A stretch of 50,693 nucleotides of DNA from positions 1-50,693 of the forward strand of contig CAAFQR010000109.1 in assembly GCA_900765165.1 (NCBI GenBank), written 5' to 3'. The DNA comes from Veillonellaceae bacterium (GTDB taxonomy: Bacteria > Bacillota > Negativicutes > Veillonellales > Veillonellaceae). The notes beneath the pieces are model-generated. The model was not told the DNA's origin. It saw nothing but the letters and a program-made list of their open reading frames with translations, and did not search any database. Positions within the stretch are counted from its first letter, which is position 1. The number at the start of each line of letters is the position of its first letter. A program made the position numbers and the translations under genes. Below, in pieces: positions 30,583-39,246 of the stretch.

Positions 30583-31266
30583 TTAGATTTCATCACTAAG
30601 TGTAATGGTGGTGCCCGGATCAACGACGAGGCCTACTTGGCGATATTTGTTTTCCAACAAAGCAACAAAGGTTGCCGGCTCTTTATCTATAACCGGCCAT
30701 GTTTTATAATGGATAGGTATGGTAACATTGGCTTTGATGAGCGAAGCGGCCAACAACGCATCTTCTACGCCCATGGTGAAGTTATCACCGATTGGCAATA
30801 ATGCGTAGTCGATGTCGCCAAAGCGATTGAGGTATTTCATATCGCTGAAGAATGCCGTATCGCCAGCGTAGTAAATGGTTTTACCAAAGAATTTAATGAT
30901 AACGCCGCAAGCGTGACCACCCGGAATGCCGGCACCATGGAAGGCCGGTACGATGCGAATGGAGCCAAAGTCGAAGTCAAATTTGCCACCTAAATGCATA
31001 GCATGGGTGCGAAGACCAGCGGCTGCTGCTTTGTGAGCGATTTCAGCGGTGCTGATTAACAGCGCATCATTGGCAAGACCAATTTGGTCTGCGTCGCCGT
31101 AATGGTCGTCGTGACCATGGCTAACGAAGATGTACTGGCATTTAATGTCTTCCGGTTTTGCCGTATCCCACGTATTGCCGTTAAAGAACGGGTCTACTAC
31201 AATAGAAGTATCGCCATGGGTCAGCATAAAAGCTGAATGGCCATAATAAGTTAAGGTCGAGTCCAT
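30583..31266 (-). CDS. UPF0173-type metal-dependent hydrolase
   Basis: A 227-residue metallo-beta-lactamase-fold protein. The metal-binding motif SHGHDDHYGD (about residues 48-57), the FHGAGIPGG block (about 107-115), GDTAFFSDM (about 134-142, metal Asp) and PIHYKTWPVI near the C-terminus (last His) are all as in the UPF0173 group. The substrate is unknown. I chose the ATG at 31266 after AAGGAGGG; a longer frame to 31314 includes that site. It is convergent with the DUF362 gene, with a shared terminator. The leader carries a perfect 12-bp palindrome (31305-31316). Confidence 0.85.
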   Translation of the reverse strand: MDSTLTYYGHSAFMLTHGDTSIVVDPFFNGNTWDTAKPEDIKCQYIFVSHGHDDHYGDADQIGLANDALLISTAEIAHKAAAAGLRTHAMHLGGKFDFDFGSIRIVPAFHGAGIPGGHACGVIIKFFGKTIYYAGDTAFFSDMKYLNRFGDIDYALLPIGDNFTMGVEDALLAASLIKANVTIPIHYKTWPVIDKEPATFVALLENKYRQVGLVVDPGTTITLSDEI

Positions 31267-31494
31267 AAAAAATCCCTCCTTGATCTCACCGGCAGTTGCG
31301 TCGTGGCCGGCCACTGAAATTAAGTACGCCGGCGACTTGTGGGCTTAATCAGGTCTTACAAACGGCGTAGTCTATTGATTAATTTAATAGTAACACAAAA
31401 ATCAAATAATAACTATATAAACATGGTGAAAACTAAGTATTTTATTATATTTTTACGTCATGAATGAGACCTTTTGGAAGGAGTGATTAGCACT

Positions 31495-32031
31495 ATGGCA
31501 GATAAAGTATTACAGCATAAGACAACTGACGATTCCCACGAGGTATTGACCCATTTTGATGGAGAAGGCAATGCGCGCATGGTGGATGTAACCGATAAAT
31601 CGATAACGGACCGCGTAGCCGTTGCAGAAGGCTATATTACAGTTAATGAAGTGGCGTACGACCGCATAAAAGCAGGCACGATGAAGAAAGGTGACGTGTT
31701 GGCGGTGGCGCAATTGGCTGCTATTATGGGCGCTAAACGCACGTCGGATTTAATTCCCTTGTGTCATCCCTTGGCATTGACCAATGTGACGGCTACGTGC
31801 GAATTAGCCGATGCGTTTCGCGTATTGGTCCGGGTGACGGTGAAGACTACAGGCCGTACCGGCGTGGAAATGGAAGCCTTAACGGGCGTTCAGGTAGGCT
31901 TACTTACGGTTTATGATATGTGCAAGGCCATCGATAAGGGCATGGTTATTGGACCGGTATACTTGGTGAAGAAGAGCGGCGGCAAGAGCGGTGATTTCAC
32001 CAGAACGGATTTGCCGGAAAGTACGTTGTAA
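31495..32031 (+). CDS. moaC: cyclic pyranopterin monophosphate synthase
   Basis: A 178-residue MoaC, second enzyme of molybdenum cofactor synthesis. MVDVTDKSITDR (about 29-40), GAKRTSDLIPLCHPLALT (about 78-95) and GVEMEALTGVQVGLLTVYDMCKAID (about 124-148, cited by its ends GVEMEAL and YDMCKAID) are diagnostic. I chose the ATG at 31495 because GGAAGGAGTG lies just upstream. No other moa gene is adjacent, and the gene is followed by the unrelated trmL. It implies a molybdenum or tungsten enzyme in this organism. Confidence 0.94.
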   Translation: MADKVLQHKTTDDSHEVLTHFDGEGNARMVDVTDKSITDRVAVAEGYITVNEVAYDRIKAGTMKKGDVLAVAQLAAIMGAKRTSDLIPLCHPLALTNVTATCELADAFRVLVRVTVKTTGRTGVEMEALTGVQVGLLTVYDMCKAIDKGMVIGPVYLVKKSGGKSGDFTRTDLPESTL

Positions 32032-32144
32032 GACAGAAATTTACACTTGAACAGATGTGTATAATTAGGTACAATAAATAGTTAGATAGCCTATTTGTTA
32101 GGCTTGTGACGAAGAATGAAAACAACTAGAAAAAGGTGACTATA

Positions 32145-32633
32145 GTGGAAATTGTACTGGTAGAACCGGAAATTCCGGGTAATACGGGGAATATTGCTCG
32201 ATTATGCGCAGCGAATCACATGACGCTCCATTTGGTAAAGCCCTTGGGATTTTCGTTGGACAGTAAATACTTAAAACGTGCCGGCCTTGATTATTGGCAT
32301 TTAGTCGACGTGCAGGTTCATGAAAACTTGCAGGAAGTCTATGATAAATGCCCGGACCGTCGTTATTTTTATGCGACGACGAAGGCAAAGCATACGTACG
32401 CCGAAGTGGAATACCAAATCGGTGACATGCTCGTGTTTGGTAAGGAAACAAAAGGCTTGCCGGAAGAATTGTTGGCTCAGCATCGGGAAAGCTGCATTCG
32501 CATTCCCATGATCGAAGAAGCCCGTTCCTTGAATTTGTCGAATTCGGTGGCGATTATTGCGTACGAAGCCATGCGCCAATTGAATTTCCCAGATTTGAAG
32601 AACTTTGGCCGCGGCGTGCCTGATTTTAAATAA
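32145..32633 (+). CDS. trmL: tRNA (cytidine/uridine 34-2'-O)-methyltransferase
   Basis: A 162-residue single-domain SPOUT methyltransferase. EPEIPGNTGNIARLCA (about 7-22), LDYWH, FGKETKGLP (about 97-105) and the C-terminal knot NLSNSVAIIAYEA are typical of TrmL (YibK), which methylates the wobble base of certain tRNA-Leu. The start is probably the GTG at 32145, because AAAGGTGA fits it; a GTG at 32136 overlaps that site. It is followed closely by ylbF and murB. Confidence 0.9.
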   Translation: MEIVLVEPEIPGNTGNIARLCAANHMTLHLVKPLGFSLDSKYLKRAGLDYWHLVDVQVHENLQEVYDKCPDRRYFYATTKAKHTYAEVEYQIGDMLVFGKETKGLPEELLAQHRESCIRIPMIEEARSLNLSNSVAIIAYEAMRQLNFPDLKNFGRGVPDFK

Positions 32634-32659
32634 GTGAAGTGAGTACGAGGAGGATTAGT

Positions 32660-33013
32660 ATGAATTACGATGCAGCATACCAATTACAGAAAGCCATGCG
32701 CGATAGCGATGAATATAAAGAGTTAATGGCCGCACAGGCAGCTATTGAAAGCGATGCAACGGCTAAAGGCTTAGTTGAAAAGTTCATGTTACAGCAGATG
32801 CAGTGGGAATACGCTAAAATGGCGGAAGCACCGGAAGTTGACGATATTGCTAAGAAATTGGAAGAGCTTATGCCGATGGTCCAGGCAAATCCGGGCGCTT
32901 TGTCCTATTTGCAGGCTCATACTCGTTGGACCCAGGCTTCTAACGACATTTATCGCATTATCAGTGAACCTATTACAGAAGGAATGAAAATTCTTGAAAA
33001 AGCAAAACAGTAA
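32660..33013 (+). CDS. YlbF/YmcA-family protein
   Basis: A 117-residue all-helical protein resembling YlbF/YmcA. In Bacillus members form the Y-complex affecting RNase Y activity and development; a role here is inference only. Landmarks are a helical N-terminus (YQLQKAMRDSDEYKELMAAQ) and ATAKGLVEKFMLQQMQWEYAKM-type coiled helix (about 35-55, quoted by ends ATAKGL and EYAKM). GAGGAGG precedes the ATG at 32660. The murB start codon lies inside its end. Confidence 0.75.
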   Translation: MNYDAAYQLQKAMRDSDEYKELMAAQAAIESDATAKGLVEKFMLQQMQWEYAKMAEAPEVDDIAKKLEELMPMVQANPGALSYLQAHTRWTQASNDIYRIISEPITEGMKILEKAKQ

Positions 33014-33929
33014 TTTGGAAGCGCTCTTTGAGCGACTGACCGAGGTAGCCGCTGATTTGCTGCCGGTTCGCAGTGCGCCTATGTCGGAGCATACGACGTT
33101 TAAAATTGGTGGTCCTGCCGATATTTTCGTGGAACCGCGGAATATTGAGGAGTTAAGCCAAGTTATGGCGTTGGTCCATGACAGCCAGGTGCCGGTAACG
33201 GTTATTGGCTGTGGCTCTAATGTATTGGTTCGCGACGGCGGTATTCGCGGCGTAGTAGTATCCTTGTGCGGCATGCGCCAGGTATTGCGTCACGAAGACG
33301 GTAACATCGTAGCCGGTGCAGGCTACACATTAAAGGAAGTATCTGAGTTCGCTTGGCAGGAAGGCTTAACGGGCTTGGAATTTGCCATTGGTATCCCTGG
33401 TAGCTTAGGCGGCGCGGTGTTTATGAATGCCGGTGCGTACGGCGGGGAAATGTGCCAAATCGTAACGGCTGTGAAGGCTGTTGATTTCAAAGGCAATGTA
33501 CATGAATACGAAGCGGAAGCATTGGATTTTGCGTACCGTCACAGCGTGTTCCATGACAATCATGAAATTATCGGCGAAGTGACGATGAAGCTGGTGCCGG
33601 GCAATGAAGCGGACATCAAAGCGGCGATGGACGACTTGACAGAACGCCGCGAAGCGAAGCAGCCATTGGAATATCCCAGTGCCGGTTCTACGTTTAAGCG
33701 CCCGCCAGGGTACTATGCCGGTACCTTGATTGAGCAAACCGGTCTTAAGGGCTTAACCGTAGGGGATGCGCAGGTATCCCAGAAGCATGCCGGCTTTGTT
33801 ATCAATCGCGGCAGTGCTACGGCGGATGACGTACTTGGCGTTATTAGCGAGGTACAGCGCCGCGTCCATGAAGCGCATGGTGTGACTTTGGAAACCGAAG
33901 TGCGCATTATTGGCGAAGATGTAAAATAA
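32994..33929 (+). CDS. murB: UDP-N-acetylenolpyruvoylglucosamine reductase
   Basis: A 311-residue FAD/NADPH reductase of peptidoglycan precursor synthesis. HTTFKIGGPADI (about 32-43), VIGCGSNVLVRDGG (about 70-83, FAD pyrophosphate loop), GIPGSLGGAVFMNAGAYGGE (about 137-156) and the catalytic SAGSTFKRPPG (about 221-231) are present. The start is an unusual TTG at 32994 with GAAGGAA upstream, overlapping ylbF by 20 bp; no ATG is available near the conserved start. The length agrees with the short (Bacillus-type) MurB. Confidence 0.93.
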   Translation: MKKQNSNLEALFERLTEVAADLLPVRSAPMSEHTTFKIGGPADIFVEPRNIEELSQVMALVHDSQVPVTVIGCGSNVLVRDGGIRGVVVSLCGMRQVLRHEDGNIVAGAGYTLKEVSEFAWQEGLTGLEFAIGIPGSLGGAVFMNAGAYGGEMCQIVTAVKAVDFKGNVHEYEAEALDFAYRHSVFHDNHEIIGEVTMKLVPGNEADIKAAMDDLTERREAKQPLEYPSAGSTFKRPPGYYAGTLIEQTGLKGLTVGDAQVSQKHAGFVINRGSATADDVLGVISEVQRRVHEAHGVTLETEVRIIGEDVK

Positions 33930-33933
33930 ATCC

Positions 33934-33963
33934 TTGACATTCACTGTTGAAGGTATGTATAAT
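33934..33963 (+). promoter_or_regulatory. promoter of rplM-rpsI
   Basis: TTGACA (33934-33939) and TATAAT (33958-33963) are both consensus, with an 18-bp spacer, about 95 bp upstream of rplM. Confidence 0.88.
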
Positions 33964-33971
33964 AGTTCGGT

Positions 33972-34019
33972 AAGCATTCGTATCTGCTTCCATTAGCCCC
34001 GGAAAGAGACACAATGCTT
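33972..34019 (+). promoter_or_regulatory. possible ribosomal-protein L13 leader
   Basis: AAGCATT (33972-33978) and AATGCTT (34013-34019) can close a stem around about 34 nt in the rplM leader. Autoregulatory L13 leader RNAs are known in Bacillota; membership here is unproven. Confidence 0.35.
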
Positions 34020-34057
34020 CTTGGTAGATCTAGTCGTTATTAGGAGGAATTTGCAGC

Positions 34058-34498
34058 ATGAAAACCACATATATGGCCAATCCGAACACAATTGAACGGA
34101 AATGGTATGTTGTTGACGCTGAAGGTAAAACTTTAGGACGCCTTGCTGCCGAAGTAGCTAAAGTTCTTCGGGGCAAAAACAAACCGACTTTCACACCCCA
34201 TGTAGACACCGGTGACCACGTTATCGTTGTCAATGCGGCTAAAGTTCGTTTGACAGGCAAAAAATTGATTCAGAAAACGTATTTCCGCCATTCCGGTTAT
34301 CCGGGCGGCTCCACTTTCGTAACTGCCGGCAATATGTTGGAAAAACATCCGGAACGCGTTGTGGAAATGGCTGTTCGCGGTATGCTTCCGAAGAATAAAT
34401 TGGGCGAGCAGATGTATCGTAAACTCAATGTTTACGCTGGTGCAGAACATCCGCATGCAGCTCAGAAACCTGAAGTTTTGGAATTGGATATTCGGTAA
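34058..34498 (+). CDS. rplM: 50S ribosomal protein L13
   Basis: A 146-residue L13 of normal length. MKTTYMAN start, KWYVVDAEGKTLGRLA (about 15-30), HVDTGDHVIVVNA, and the C-terminal GAEHPHAAQKP (about 129-139) are the family hallmarks. TTAGGAGG lies about 10 nt before the ATG. It forms the classic L13-S9 pair with rpsI, 24 bp downstream. Confidence 0.97.
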   Translation: MKTTYMANPNTIERKWYVVDAEGKTLGRLAAEVAKVLRGKNKPTFTPHVDTGDHVIVVNAAKVRLTGKKLIQKTYFRHSGYPGGSTFVTAGNMLEKHPERVVEMAVRGMLPKNKLGEQMYRKLNVYAGAEHPHAAQKPEVLELDIR

Positions 34499-34522
34499 TC
34501 TACCGGGAGGAGGAACATATAC

Positions 34523-34915
34523 ATGGCAGTAGCTCAGTACTACGGTACAGGTCGTAGAAAATCTTCCGTTGCCAGAGTTCGTCTGGTACCGGGCACAGGT
34601 AAAATTATCATCAACAAACGTGAACTTAACGAATACTTCGGTCGTCAGACTTTGGAATTAATCGTTAAGCAGCCGTTGAACTTAACTGGCACGGTTGAAC
34701 AGTATGACGTAATCGCTGACGTAGCAGGTGGCGGCCCGTCTGGTCAGGCCGGCGCTATCCGTCACGGTATTTCCCGTGCATTACTCGGTGTTGACGGTGA
34801 ATTGCGTGCTTCTTTGAAAAAAGCAGGCTTCTTAACTCGTGACCCGCGTATGAAAGAACGTAAGAAATACGGCTTGAAGAAAGCTCGTAAAGCTTCTCAG
34901 TTCTCTAAACGTTAA
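34523..34915 (+). CDS. rpsI: 30S ribosomal protein S9
   Basis: A 130-residue S9. YYGTGRRKSSVARVRL (about 6-21), GGGPSGQAGAIRHGISRAL (about 69-87) and the conserved basic tail KYGLKKARKASQFSKR are present; the last Lys-Arg pair contacts P-site tRNA in the family. GGGAGGAGG precedes the ATG. It is followed by a strong terminator. Confidence 0.97.
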   Translation: MAVAQYYGTGRRKSSVARVRLVPGTGKIIINKRELNEYFGRQTLELIVKQPLNLTGTVEQYDVIADVAGGGPSGQAGAIRHGISRALLGVDGELRASLKKAGFLTRDPRMKERKKYGLKKARKASQFSKR

Positions 34916-34930
34916 TTTTATAACGTATAT

Positions 34931-34964
34931 AAACCCAGTAAACAGTTTGTTTACTGGGTTTTTT
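34931..34964 (+). terminator. terminator of rplM-rpsI
   Basis: AAACCCAGTAAAC (34931-34943) pairs perfectly with GTTTACTGGGTTT (34949-34961) around AGTTT, ending in a T-run. Confidence 0.92.
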
Positions 34965-35165
34965 ATATGTTGATATAATTTTCTAACTACGCATAACGGT
35001 AAGTTTCTCGAAAGTGGCATCCAGTTGCTTTGGATTTCATGTTTCTTTTAAAGAAGTACCGTACAGTAAATAGTAAGGGTGTTAACTAAATTACAAAAAT
35101 AGCGTAGAATGAAATGAGAACAAGTGAGTAGGAGCTTGTGACGTAGAAGATTGGTGGTGTTTCGT

Positions 35166-36332
35166 ATGAAGTTGGTTACAATTTTAATAGCGGTGCTGGC
35201 CGCTATGGGGCCGCTTAGTACGGATGTATTTTTACCAGGCTTGCCGGCTATGGCAACGGAATTACATTCGTCAGTGGCGCAAATGCAGTTAAGCATGACG
35301 ACGGCCTTTTTAGGCCTTGCTTTAGGGCAGATTGTCATTGGCCCGTGGAGTGATCAGGTAGGGCGCCGGAAACCGGTTATTATTTCTATGATAGGCTTTG
35401 CTGTTGCCTCTTTTGGCTGCAGTATGGCAACGTCCCTGGAGTCTTTGTTGGCATGGCGTTTTGTACAAGGGTTCTGCGGTACCGGCGGTATCGTATTATC
35501 TCGTGCCATGGCCGGCGATATGTATCGCGGTCAGGACCTAGCGAAATTTATGGCGCTGTTAATGCTTATTAACTCTGTTGTACCGATTGGGGGACCGGTG
35601 CTAGGCGGCGTTATTATTAGCCTCTATGATTGGCATCGCGTGTTTGACCTGCTTATGGTAGTAGGCCTTGTATTGGCGCTAATGTCTTTATGGAAATTAC
35701 CGGAAACACTGAGCGTAGAACATCGGTTGACCGGCGGTATTGCCACGTCTTTAAAATCCATGGGCTCGTTGTGGCAGCAAAAAGTGTTTAGAGGTTATTT
35801 ATTGGCGCAGGGCTTCGCGTCTATGGCGCTCTTTGGGTATATTAGCAGTTCGCCGTTTATTTTACAGGAAATGTATGGCTTATCTTCGCTTATGTACAGC
35901 ATTTGCTTCGGCATTGGCTCTGCCACGTTAGGCGTAGTGGCGCAAATCTCGGCCCGTGTTAATCAGCGCTACGACGTGCGGACACAGCTTCTGTTCGGCA
36001 TCAAAATGGGTGCTGTCATCGGTATTTTGCTCATGATAGCTGCTGTGATTAAACCGACCCATCCGATTTACATGATTTTGCTTCTTATCCTTATCACTGC
36101 GTCCTGTGGCTTTACGCTGCCAATGAGCTTCGTAGGGGCTATGAACGTACAGAAGGGCAACGCAGGCAGTGCTTCAGGCTTGTTGGGGGTTATTTCCTTC
36201 TTGGCCGGTGCCGTTGCATCGCCGCTGGTAGGGATTGGCGGCAGTAGCACCATTTGGCCGCTGGCACTGGTAATCTTTGGGGCTCATGTATTGTCCTATA
36301 TCTTTATGCAGTTATACGCTGGAAAACGGTAG
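35166..36332 (+). CDS. Bcr/CflA-type MFS multidrug exporter
   Basis: About 388 residues with some 12 hydrophobic segments. The opening GPLSTDVFLPGLPAMATEL (in TM1-loop) and the MFS motif A region GPWSDQVGRRKPV (about 60-72) are typical of the Bcr/CflA proton-driven drug efflux subfamily, as is the VLSRAMAGDMYRG motif in TM4. I chose the ATG at 35166 (GGTGGTG upstream, weak); a TTG at 35151 would add five residues. The natural substrate is unknown. It lies alone, with about 200 bp before it holding nothing recognisable beyond the rpsI terminator. Confidence 0.86.
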   Translation: MKLVTILIAVLAAMGPLSTDVFLPGLPAMATELHSSVAQMQLSMTTAFLGLALGQIVIGPWSDQVGRRKPVIISMIGFAVASFGCSMATSLESLLAWRFVQGFCGTGGIVLSRAMAGDMYRGQDLAKFMALLMLINSVVPIGGPVLGGVIISLYDWHRVFDLLMVVGLVLALMSLWKLPETLSVEHRLTGGIATSLKSMGSLWQQKVFRGYLLAQGFASMALFGYISSSPFILQEMYGLSSLMYSICFGIGSATLGVVAQISARVNQRYDVRTQLLFGIKMGAVIGILLMIAAVIKPTHPIYMILLLILITASCGFTLPMSFVGAMNVQKGNAGSASGLLGVISFLAGAVASPLVGIGGSSTIWPLALVIFGAHVLSYIFMQLYAGKR

Positions 36333-36404
36333 CATATTGAAGTTATTCGGATTTTATGCTAGAGTAAGCTATATATAAGAGTTTTAAACAGGAGAGAACG
36401 AACT

Positions 36405-37940
36405 ATGAGTGTGCAACCAGCAGTTTCATATAATTGTCGCGAGCAGCTGTGTATCGATTCGGCCCCAGGGCCGGGTGCGATGGTCATCTTCGGCGCATCC
36501 GGAGACCTGACGAAACGCAAGTTACTGCCCGCTGTGTTTGCGCTGTATAATCGTGGCTTGTTGCCGGACGGATTTGCCGTTGTCGGCGTAGCCCGAACGG
36601 CTATGACCAATGACGAATTCCGTGAGGAAGTTCGGGAAGCGGTTTGGGGGAACCAGCCGGTTACCCCGGAATTTTCCGAATTTTTGGATCGCTTTTCCTA
36701 TGTAGCCGGCCAGTATACAGATCCGGCTACCTTTGCTGCCCTCGATGAAGAATTGCAGCGGGTTAGCGAAGTGCACAAGACGGAAGGCAATGCGTTGTTT
36801 TACTTGGCTATGCCGCCGACTATGTTTGAACCGATTATTAAAGGCTTGGCGCTTCAGGGCTTGTTAGAAGAAAAAGACTCGTGGGCTCGCGTTATCATCG
36901 AAAAGCCTTTTGGTCGTGATTTGGAAAGTGCTGTAGCATTGGATAGGGCGCTGAAGCAGTACATCAAAGAATCGCAGACGTACCGTATTGACCACTATTT
37001 GGGCAAAGAAACGGTACAGAACATTTTGATGCTTCGCTTTGCCAATGCTATCTTTGAACCGTTGTGGAATCACACGTACATTGAAAAGGTGGAAATCACC
37101 GTAGCCGAAGAGCTCGGTGTTGAAAAACGTGCCGGCTACTATGATCACGCCGGTGCTTTACGGGATATGTTCCAGAACCATATGATTCAGATGTTGTCTC
37201 TTATCGCCATGGAACCGCCGGCTGTATTTGAAGCCGATGCGTACCGTGACGAAATTGCGAAGTTAATTTCCTCCATTCGTCCGTTAGATGGTCAGGACTT
37301 AGGGCAGATTTCCGTGCGCGGTCAGTACGTGGAATCCGTTGATCCGGAACGACCGGCGGCGGGCTATCGCAAGGAAGAAGGGGTGGCGCCGCGTTCGCAG
37401 ACGGAAACCTTTGTGGCGTTGAAGTTATTTATCGACAACTGGCGTTGGCGCGGCGTACCGTTCTATATGCGTACGGGCAAGCGCTTGCCGAAGAAATCCA
37501 GTGAAATTGCCATTACCTTTAAGCCTATTCCGCATTCCATCTTTAAGCCTATTCGGCCGAAGGATTTTTCGCAGAATGTGCTCTTATTGCGCATGCAGCC
37601 TCATGAAGGGATGGGGCTTTCCTTGGAAGTTAAATCGCCGGGCTCGAAGCTTTGCGTGAACACATTGGAAATGGACTTCTCCTATAGCGATTTCATGCAA
37701 GGCGAAGACATTCCGGATGCCTATGAACGCTTGATTTTAGATGGTCTCTTAGGTGACCAGACATTATTTGTGCGCAACGATACCGTAGAGGCATCGTGGC
37801 GACTCTTCATGCCGCTTTTGAAGGCTTGGGAAGCGGATTTCGATAATGTGCCGCTGTGCTTCTATCCGGCCTTCAGCGAAGGCCCGAAGGAAGCCAATGA
37901 AATTTTGGAAGGGGGCAGCTTGACATGGCGCAAGATATAG
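36405..37940 (+). CDS. zwf: glucose-6-phosphate 1-dehydrogenase
   Basis: A 511-residue G6PDH, entry enzyme of the oxidative pentose phosphate pathway. VIFGASGDLTKRKLLPA (about 27-43) is the NADP-binding loop, EKPFGRDL (about 166-173) and RIDHYLGKE (about 193-201, catalytic His and substrate Lys) are intact, and KRLPKK (about 362-367) binds NADP. GGAGAG precedes the ATG. The gene overlaps pgl by 16 bp, giving a two-gene operon for G6P to 6-phosphogluconate. gnd is not in the window. Confidence 0.96.
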   Translation: MSVQPAVSYNCREQLCIDSAPGPGAMVIFGASGDLTKRKLLPAVFALYNRGLLPDGFAVVGVARTAMTNDEFREEVREAVWGNQPVTPEFSEFLDRFSYVAGQYTDPATFAALDEELQRVSEVHKTEGNALFYLAMPPTMFEPIIKGLALQGLLEEKDSWARVIIEKPFGRDLESAVALDRALKQYIKESQTYRIDHYLGKETVQNILMLRFANAIFEPLWNHTYIEKVEITVAEELGVEKRAGYYDHAGALRDMFQNHMIQMLSLIAMEPPAVFEADAYRDEIAKLISSIRPLDGQDLGQISVRGQYVESVDPERPAAGYRKEEGVAPRSQTETFVALKLFIDNWRWRGVPFYMRTGKRLPKKSSEIAITFKPIPHSIFKPIRPKDFSQNVLLLRMQPHEGMGLSLEVKSPGSKLCVNTLEMDFSYSDFMQGEDIPDAYERLILDGLLGDQTLFVRNDTVEASWRLFMPLLKAWEADFDNVPLCFYPAFSEGPKEANEILEGGSLTWRKI

Positions 37941-38680
37941 TACATCGCCTGGCCTCGGGGGCTGGCGTTGCTAAAGCTGTGGCCGAGCGTTTTGCTGATT
38001 TTACCGAGCAATGTATTGCTGAAACCGGAAGCTGTGTAGTGGCGATTTCCGGCGGTACAACGCCGAATGCGTTATTTGAGTTGTTAGCTAACGCGCCGTA
38101 TATTAAACGGCTCGATTGGGAACGAATTTACTTTTTGTGGGTTGATGAACGCTTTGTGCCTAGCACGAATCCGGACAGCAATTTCTACCGCGCCAAAGAG
38201 CGCTTGTTTGGCAACATTGGTCGTAGCTGTCACTTCTACCCGGTGCCTACCGATGGTGGCACTGTCGAAGAAGCAGCAACTGCTTATGAAAAGGAAGTTG
38301 CTGTTGTGTTGAAGGCGTGCGGCAAGGAACAGTTGGATTTGGCGCTGTTGGGCCTTGGTGACGACGGCCATACGGCATCGTTGTTCCCTCGCTCTGTAGC
38401 GCTTAGCGAAAAGAATCGTATCGTGACCTATGTTAAGGATGGCAAGGTGTGGGACCGCGTGACTATGACGTTCCCGTTCTTGTCGAAGGCTCGTCATGCG
38501 TGGTTCACCGTTGTGGGCGATTCGAAGGCGGCAGCGCTGGCTCGCGTGTTCCGTCAGCGTCGCGATTACGCCGATGAACGCTGGGAAGAACGCATTGGTC
38601 ATGTATTGCCCGGCGCCGTGCTCAATCAGGAAGGCTTGGAATGGTACATTGACGACGCAGCCGCTAAATGTCTAGGCTGA
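37925..38680 (+). CDS. pgl: 6-phosphogluconolactonase
   Basis: A 251-residue Pgl hydrolysing the Zwf product. AISGGTTPNALFELLA (about 40-55), IYFLWVDERFVPSTNPDSNF (about 68-87) and ALLGLGDDGHTASLFP (about 138-153, with the catalytic His) are diagnostic. The ATG lies inside the end of zwf, preceded by GGAAGGGGG, so translation is coupled. Confidence 0.95.
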   Translation: MAQDIVHRLASGAGVAKAVAERFADFTEQCIAETGSCVVAISGGTTPNALFELLANAPYIKRLDWERIYFLWVDERFVPSTNPDSNFYRAKERLFGNIGRSCHFYPVPTDGGTVEEAATAYEKEVAVVLKACGKEQLDLALLGLGDDGHTASLFPRSVALSEKNRIVTYVKDGKVWDRVTMTFPFLSKARHAWFTVVGDSKAAALARVFRQRRDYADERWEERIGHVLPGAVLNQEGLEWYIDDAAAKCLG

Positions 38681-38688
38681 GGCCGTTT

Positions 38689-38824
38689 ATTTCACAGGGC
38701 TTGTGAAATGAAAACCCTGCGACGTACCATGGCGTAAAAGCATAATAAATATGTGTTATAGAAACGCAACAAAAAGCGATAACTGTTTACAACTGTTTGC
38801 GGGAATGACATGCGGTAAACAGTA
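38689..38824. repeat. two inverted repeats between pgl and tatA
   Basis: ATTTCACA (38689-38696) and TGTGAAAT (38702-38709) form an 8-bp hairpin. Further on, ACTGTTTAC and GTAAACAGT form a 9-bp dyad within about 38783-38824. The half-site GTAAACAGT also occurs near 49719, upstream of the second cit locus. The roles are unknown. Confidence 0.45.
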
Positions 38825-38890
38825 GTCAGTGAGCGTCATTCATGATACACTGTAAAGAGGATATAGTTGTTGCTGAACGAGGTGAAAATA

Positions 38891-39154
38891 ATGTTTAATT
38901 TCGGCACACAGGAATTGATACTGGTATTGGTAATTGCCTTGGTAGTGTTCGGTCCCGGCAAATTGCCGGAAGTGGGCAAGGCAATCGGCAAAGGTATCAA
39001 CGAATTTAAAGATGCGGTAAGTTCCGATAAGAAGAAGGAAGAAAAGGTATCCGATGTAGCGAAGACGGAAGTCATCGACGTAGAAGCGGGCGCAGTGAAT
39101 ACGAACGCACACAAAGAAGCGGAAACGAAGACTACGGATACGACGAAACAATAA
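38891..39154 (+). CDS. tatA: Sec-independent protein translocase TatA/E
   Basis: An 87-residue TatA-type protein. Very short N-terminus, one hydrophobic helix (QELILVLVIALVVFGPGKLP, residues about 6-25) with the FGPGKLPE hinge, an amphipathic helix (VGKAIGKGINEFKDAV) and a charged tail. It forms the membrane pore of the twin-arginine pathway. I chose the ATG at 38891 after GAGGTGA; an in-frame ATG 24 bp earlier has none. tatC is not in the window. A likely substrate is the DUF362 protein at 29396. Confidence 0.9.
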   Translation: MFNFGTQELILVLVIALVVFGPGKLPEVGKAIGKGINEFKDAVSSDKKKEEKVSDVAKTEVIDVEAGAVNTNAHKEAETKTTDTTKQ

Positions 39155-39246
39155 GACGACAGTATGGTCGGGCCAAGTGGCGCGGCTGCCGTCAGGTGCT
39201 CCCAGTTGAGCAAGAAACGGATGTTGATCTTGAAGGAGGTAACACT

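Noticed and set aside
38689..38709. Rex operator between pgl and tatA
   Set aside because: The arms are in the order TTTCACA-n5-TGTGAAA, opposite to the Rex pattern TTGTGA-n6-TCACAA.
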